Shown in pieces: positions 61,001 through 64,000 of a DNA stretch of 64,000 bases. Under the pieces are notes generated by a model that saw nothing but the letters and a program-made list of their open reading frames with translations, searched no databases and was not told where the DNA came from. Position 1 is the first letter of the stretch. Every line of letters begins with the position of its first letter. Source of the stretch: Pagrus major (Eukaryota > Chordata > Actinopteri > Spariformes > Sparidae); contig NC_133216.1 of NCBI RefSeq assembly GCF_040436345.1, forward strand, positions 16,857,610 through 16,921,609, given 5' to 3'. The position numbers and the translations under genes were made by a program.

Positions 61001-63976
61001 ATATCTCACTGATACGTTACTTTAAAAGGAAATTGTGTCTTGAGATATTCTGACTAGAAATTTGACAAATATACTCGTTAAGGCTTTGAGTTCTGAAAAA
61101 TCGTCAAAACCTGCCACCTACATTACCCACAATGCAACTTTAGCAATGTCTGATTGTTTAGAGATTCAGGTGTGTCATGCTGGTAGCAGCTAATGTAGCC
61201 TCAAGCTTGCAGCTGGTCTGATATGCTAGCTTCTTTTTTGTTGTCTGTTTTATATGTAGTCACGGTTTTATTTATAGAACAGATGAAGAGTCACATGAAA
61301 CAGGGTGAGAGAGACAGAGGGGATGACATGCAGCAAGGGGGTCAGACTTGAACCCTGGGATGCTACGGGGAGGACACAGCCTCTATACATGGGCGCACGC
61401 TCTACCAATTGAGGTGCAACTTGTAGTCTTCAGTCCTTGAGTGACATCACTTGAGTTAATTTGATCAGATTTCACCCAGCTCCCTCTGGAGACACAAAGT
61501 GTTTTATTTGCCTTTTCTTTTTTTTTGAATCACAAGCTCATTTCTACAATTCAAACTTCCCAGCTACAACCATTGCTCCATCTTATTACTCATAACTCAC
61601 ACAAATCACAACACCTTTGAACATTTATAACATTATAAAGGCACTAAGCAAGTAGACAAATGTATTTCTGGCAGTTTTGCATACATATCTTGTATTGGTG
61701 GGAGCTATTTTCAGTCGCGGATACATACACATTTAGTGCTCTACTGAGTATTTCTGGAAAGGTCACCCAGTGCAACAATGTGACTAATTTAAGAAGCTAT
61801 ATCAGACTTTGGCTACAGGTTTTAACATCTGCTTTAGTACCTCTTCTCTGCTGACTCCCAGCTCTGCCGTCTCCAGGCTGCTCTCAAGCTCGGACAGCAG
61901 GGAGGCATCTCCGTGGCTCCTGGCTTCCTGCAGCGACACCTCCTCCTGAAGCTCCTCCACCTGGGCCTGCAGCTGCTGTGAGCGACCCCGCACCACCTCA
62001 ACCTCCTGCAACGCCTCAGCGAGCTGAAAACACAAGAAGGAGCATACATGAACATAAAGACAAAACCTGCAGGCACAAAAAAGTACAATATATGACACAG
62101 AGAAAGATTAGACATCATTATAAAGATTTTTTTAACAAGACATGAATATGAATACATAGCAGTGATTTTAGCCAAGGCCATGTGTGCAAACTGTCATGAG
62201 ACACTTGTGTAATTATTTCCTCTGCATTCAGTGCGAGAGAAATCCTGACGTGCCAGATTCCTGCAGCCCAACCAGAAACCAAACGAACATGAGTGGAATC
62301 CAGATTTGCGGGTCAAGGTTACAATGAAGGGGATGAGCTGATTGTTTAGCAATGCTTTCCACAATCCCGCCGAAACCCAGGCTGTCAGACCCGGAGCAGA
62401 AAATCCCTTTGTTGTTCTTTCATTCATTCATTCATCAAACCGCACTGAGCTGTGTTGTGCTGCCTTGTCTGTGTGTGTGTTTCATGAGCTTGTGTATGTA
62501 CCTGCTGGCTTTGCTGCTGGTTGAGTTGGTCATGCAGAGCCAGGCGTGTGTGTAAAGAGGCCAAATTCGCCCTCAGCTCTGTGTTTTCTTGACACACACT
62601 CTCCAAACGCTCCTCAAGCACCTGCTCCTTCTGAGTGAGACGCAGCACCTGAAAACACACACACACACACATCTTAATTATGACAATAAAGTTATGTCTT
62701 CTCTGACTTACTCCCACTTTTGTCTTGAATCACATCCTATCAATCCACCAATGTTTGGAGAGGTGCAGCAAATATTTCAGTAAGTTTTCCCTAAAAAGAA
62801 ATAAAACTGTTGGAAGCGTAAAAATGAAGCAGGTACTTCCTGTCATTCAATGTGGGAATATTACTTTGTTTTCCTGACTTTGGAAATGAGTAGCATAAAG
62901 TGAGTAAATCCAAACAAGAACTTGGACTTGCACTGGGAGGCTTTATTAACTGTTGTAGATTTTTGCTGAATGGTTTAAAGTTCCATTTTATGCTCATTTT
63001 TGGTGTTTACAAGCTTAAATGTCATTCTCATCCTGTCCAGGGCTGCAGCACCTCTATTCACCCTCTGTTTGACTGCTCTGTTTTAGTGCCTGTCTCTTTA
63101 AGGGGCCAATCTGCTCTGATTGGTCAGCTCTCACAGGCCCGAGCAGGCACTGCCCATCATGCATCCGCATCAGCACTGCCTATGTTTTTGCAACCATGGT
63201 CATGCTGGGGGCGAGGCTGTATCGTTGTGACATCACAACCTTACGGAAGTCCTGACGGCTTGTTTAAAAGCAGAGTTTCTGATTACGGGCTGTGTGTATT
63301 TCTCTGTGGATTGAGTGTTTTAGTACTTTCACAGTATTTATATAATACCTAAACCTGCTTTATGGTAAAAAAAAAAAAATGAACACTTCACTTTCGAAAA
63401 TATGAATCTTTAAATTAATGAGACTATAGCGTCTTCCAAATCTATAATCGACAAAAAATTATTGAGGAAGATTCTGTGACATTTGGTCTAATTATTTAAA
63501 CATATATAAAGAAAGATACAGAGAAGGAAGTAAACGTTAGTATTTTATTGTGAAAATGCACTGACCCATCTTTGCATTTTTTCCTTTTTCTTAATGATTT
63601 ATCTTATTTTATTTTGATTGGCTTCCTTTATGTGTCCACATTGTTTCTTCTGTTACCACTTCTTCACCGTAAGATTTTTTGTCTTGACACTGTTGACAGG
63701 AAATATAATATGAAAACACGCTGGTGCAGTGTGTTCGGGTCATTCTGTATGTGTGAGTACATGATGATCTCAAGACTGGAAAAATTCAACTTGACCATCC
63801 TTTTAGCAGTTACATTTGGGATTAGCTTTGGTTGCATACACAGTACAGTTAGTTACCTGCTCCCTCATGGCACTGATCAGCTCCTCATCCTGCGGCCTGT
63901 TGGCGCTTCCTTTCTGTTGGAGCTCCTGCTTTAGAGCCTGCAGCTCACTGGACATGGCTCTCTCCACCTCCATCGC
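54844..63976 (-). CDS. BICD family-like cargo adaptor, 3' eight coding exons, partial
   Basis: BICD-like adaptors link Rab GTPases on vesicles to dynein/dynactin or kinesin. Exons on the minus strand: 63976-63857, 62648-62502, 62023-61841, 59794-59630, 58242-58165, 56874-56762, 56486-56366, 55092-54844, with consistent phases (391 codons). The product is heptad-rich coiled coil throughout (Leu/Glu/Gln). The stretch [20 protein letters not shown] is the C-terminal BICD signature, compare LLRMAIQQKLALTQRLE in BICD2, where Rab6 binds. A Ser-rich tail with [14 protein letters not shown] ends the protein. The 5' coding exons lie beyond the window. I favour a BICDL1/BICDL2-type paralogue but cannot say which. 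Confidence 0.75.
55093..56365 (-). other. BICDL-type gene intron with a hAT-like repeat
   Basis: About 55440-55640 (AAGTACATTTACTGTATAAG, TACTTCTACTCCATTACATT) is the widespread teleost short repeat rich in AAGTACATTTACT words. No other feature is recognised. Confidence 0.6.
56875..58164 (-). other. BICDL-type gene intron
   Basis: AT-rich, with an ATGT microsatellite at about 57867-57883 and a Harbinger-like gene fragment listed separately. Nothing else is seen. Confidence 0.6.
57690..57850 (+). pseudogene. Fragment resembling a Harbinger-type MADF/Myb-like protein start
   Basis: The plus-strand frame reads [19 protein letters not shown] and then decays. MADF/Myb-like proteins of fish PIF/Harbinger transposons and their domesticated kin often begin MEEKL-LAV---PELYD. 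Only the first helix is left, so this is a dead fragment. The assignment is from memory. Confidence 0.45.
58243..59629 (-). other. BICDL-type gene intron
   Basis: No gene, RNA or clear element is recognised. Confidence 0.6.
59795..61840 (-). other. BICDL-type gene intron
   Basis: About 2 kb of AT-rich sequence. Plus-strand ORFs at 60369-60783 lack recognisable domains. No clear element is seen. Confidence 0.6.
62950..63420 (+). repeat. Teleost dispersed repeat in a BICDL-type gene intron
   Basis: GGCCAATCTGCTCTGATTGG, GTGACATCACAACCTTACGG, AGTCCTGACGGCTTGTTT and ACTTTCACAGTATTTATATA occur in this order in a common fish interspersed repeat. No coding capacity. The class is uncertain. Confidence 0.5.
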
Positions 63977-64000
63977 CTACACACACAAATCAGAGAGAAA

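Noticed and set aside
63572-63934. 120-codon hydrophobic plus-strand ORF
   Set aside because: It overlaps an exon of the minus-strand coiled-coil gene in antisense and is AT-rich, so the hydrophobic residues come from base composition.
1-64000. tRNA or rRNA genes
   Set aside because: No cloverleaf with A/B boxes or rRNA core sequence was noticed on reading; a scan with a covariance model was not possible.

Overview
The window reads as nuclear DNA of a ray-finned fish, probably a percomorph teleost. The genes have many short exons with GT-AG borders, the proteins are clear vertebrate orthologues, and the introns and spacers hold teleost-type repeats: Tc1, L1, L2-like, hAT-like and small inverted-repeat elements. 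There are no operons, Shine-Dalgarno sites or CRISPR arrays.

Layout. (1) 853-22432, minus strand: the 5' part of kmt2a (MLL1). Twelve coding exons run from the menin-binding N-terminus through the AT-hooks, the CXXC zinc finger and the first PHD fingers. The bromodomain, FYRN/FYRC and SET parts lie beyond the low-coordinate edge. Intron 1 is about 11.9 kb. (2) 22433-27319: spacer with the CpG-rich kmt2a promoter side, degraded repeats and the ube4a 3' side. (3) 27320-39102, minus strand: complete ube4a, 19 coding exons and 1077 codons by my splice reading, ending in a U-box. A probable untranslated first exon lies near 41.5 kb. Gene order and orientation (ube4a upstream of kmt2a, same strand) match the human 11q23.3 neighbourhood; I see no atp5mg between them. 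(4) 43478-48006: a large fold-back (inverted-repeat) element with two arrays of a 164-bp, hairpin-bearing repeat; one arm is split by a 5'-truncated L1. (5) 48747-52001, plus strand: a 1084-codon EF-hand/WD40 gene in one uninterrupted reading frame, unlike its many-exon neighbours, with a near-consensus RFX X-box 552 bp before the ATG. (6) 54844-63976, minus strand: the 3' eight coding exons of a coiled-coil BICD-family-like cargo adaptor, whose 5' end lies beyond the high-coordinate edge.

The genes do not form one pathway. KMT2A is a chromatin methyltransferase, UBE4A a ubiquitin ligase, the WD40 protein probably axonemal, and the BICDL-type protein a dynein/kinesin-Rab adaptor. The most unusual parts are the fold-back element and the intronless WD40 gene beside it. 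Exon borders were read by eye from splice consensus and protein similarity recalled from family knowledge; no search was run.
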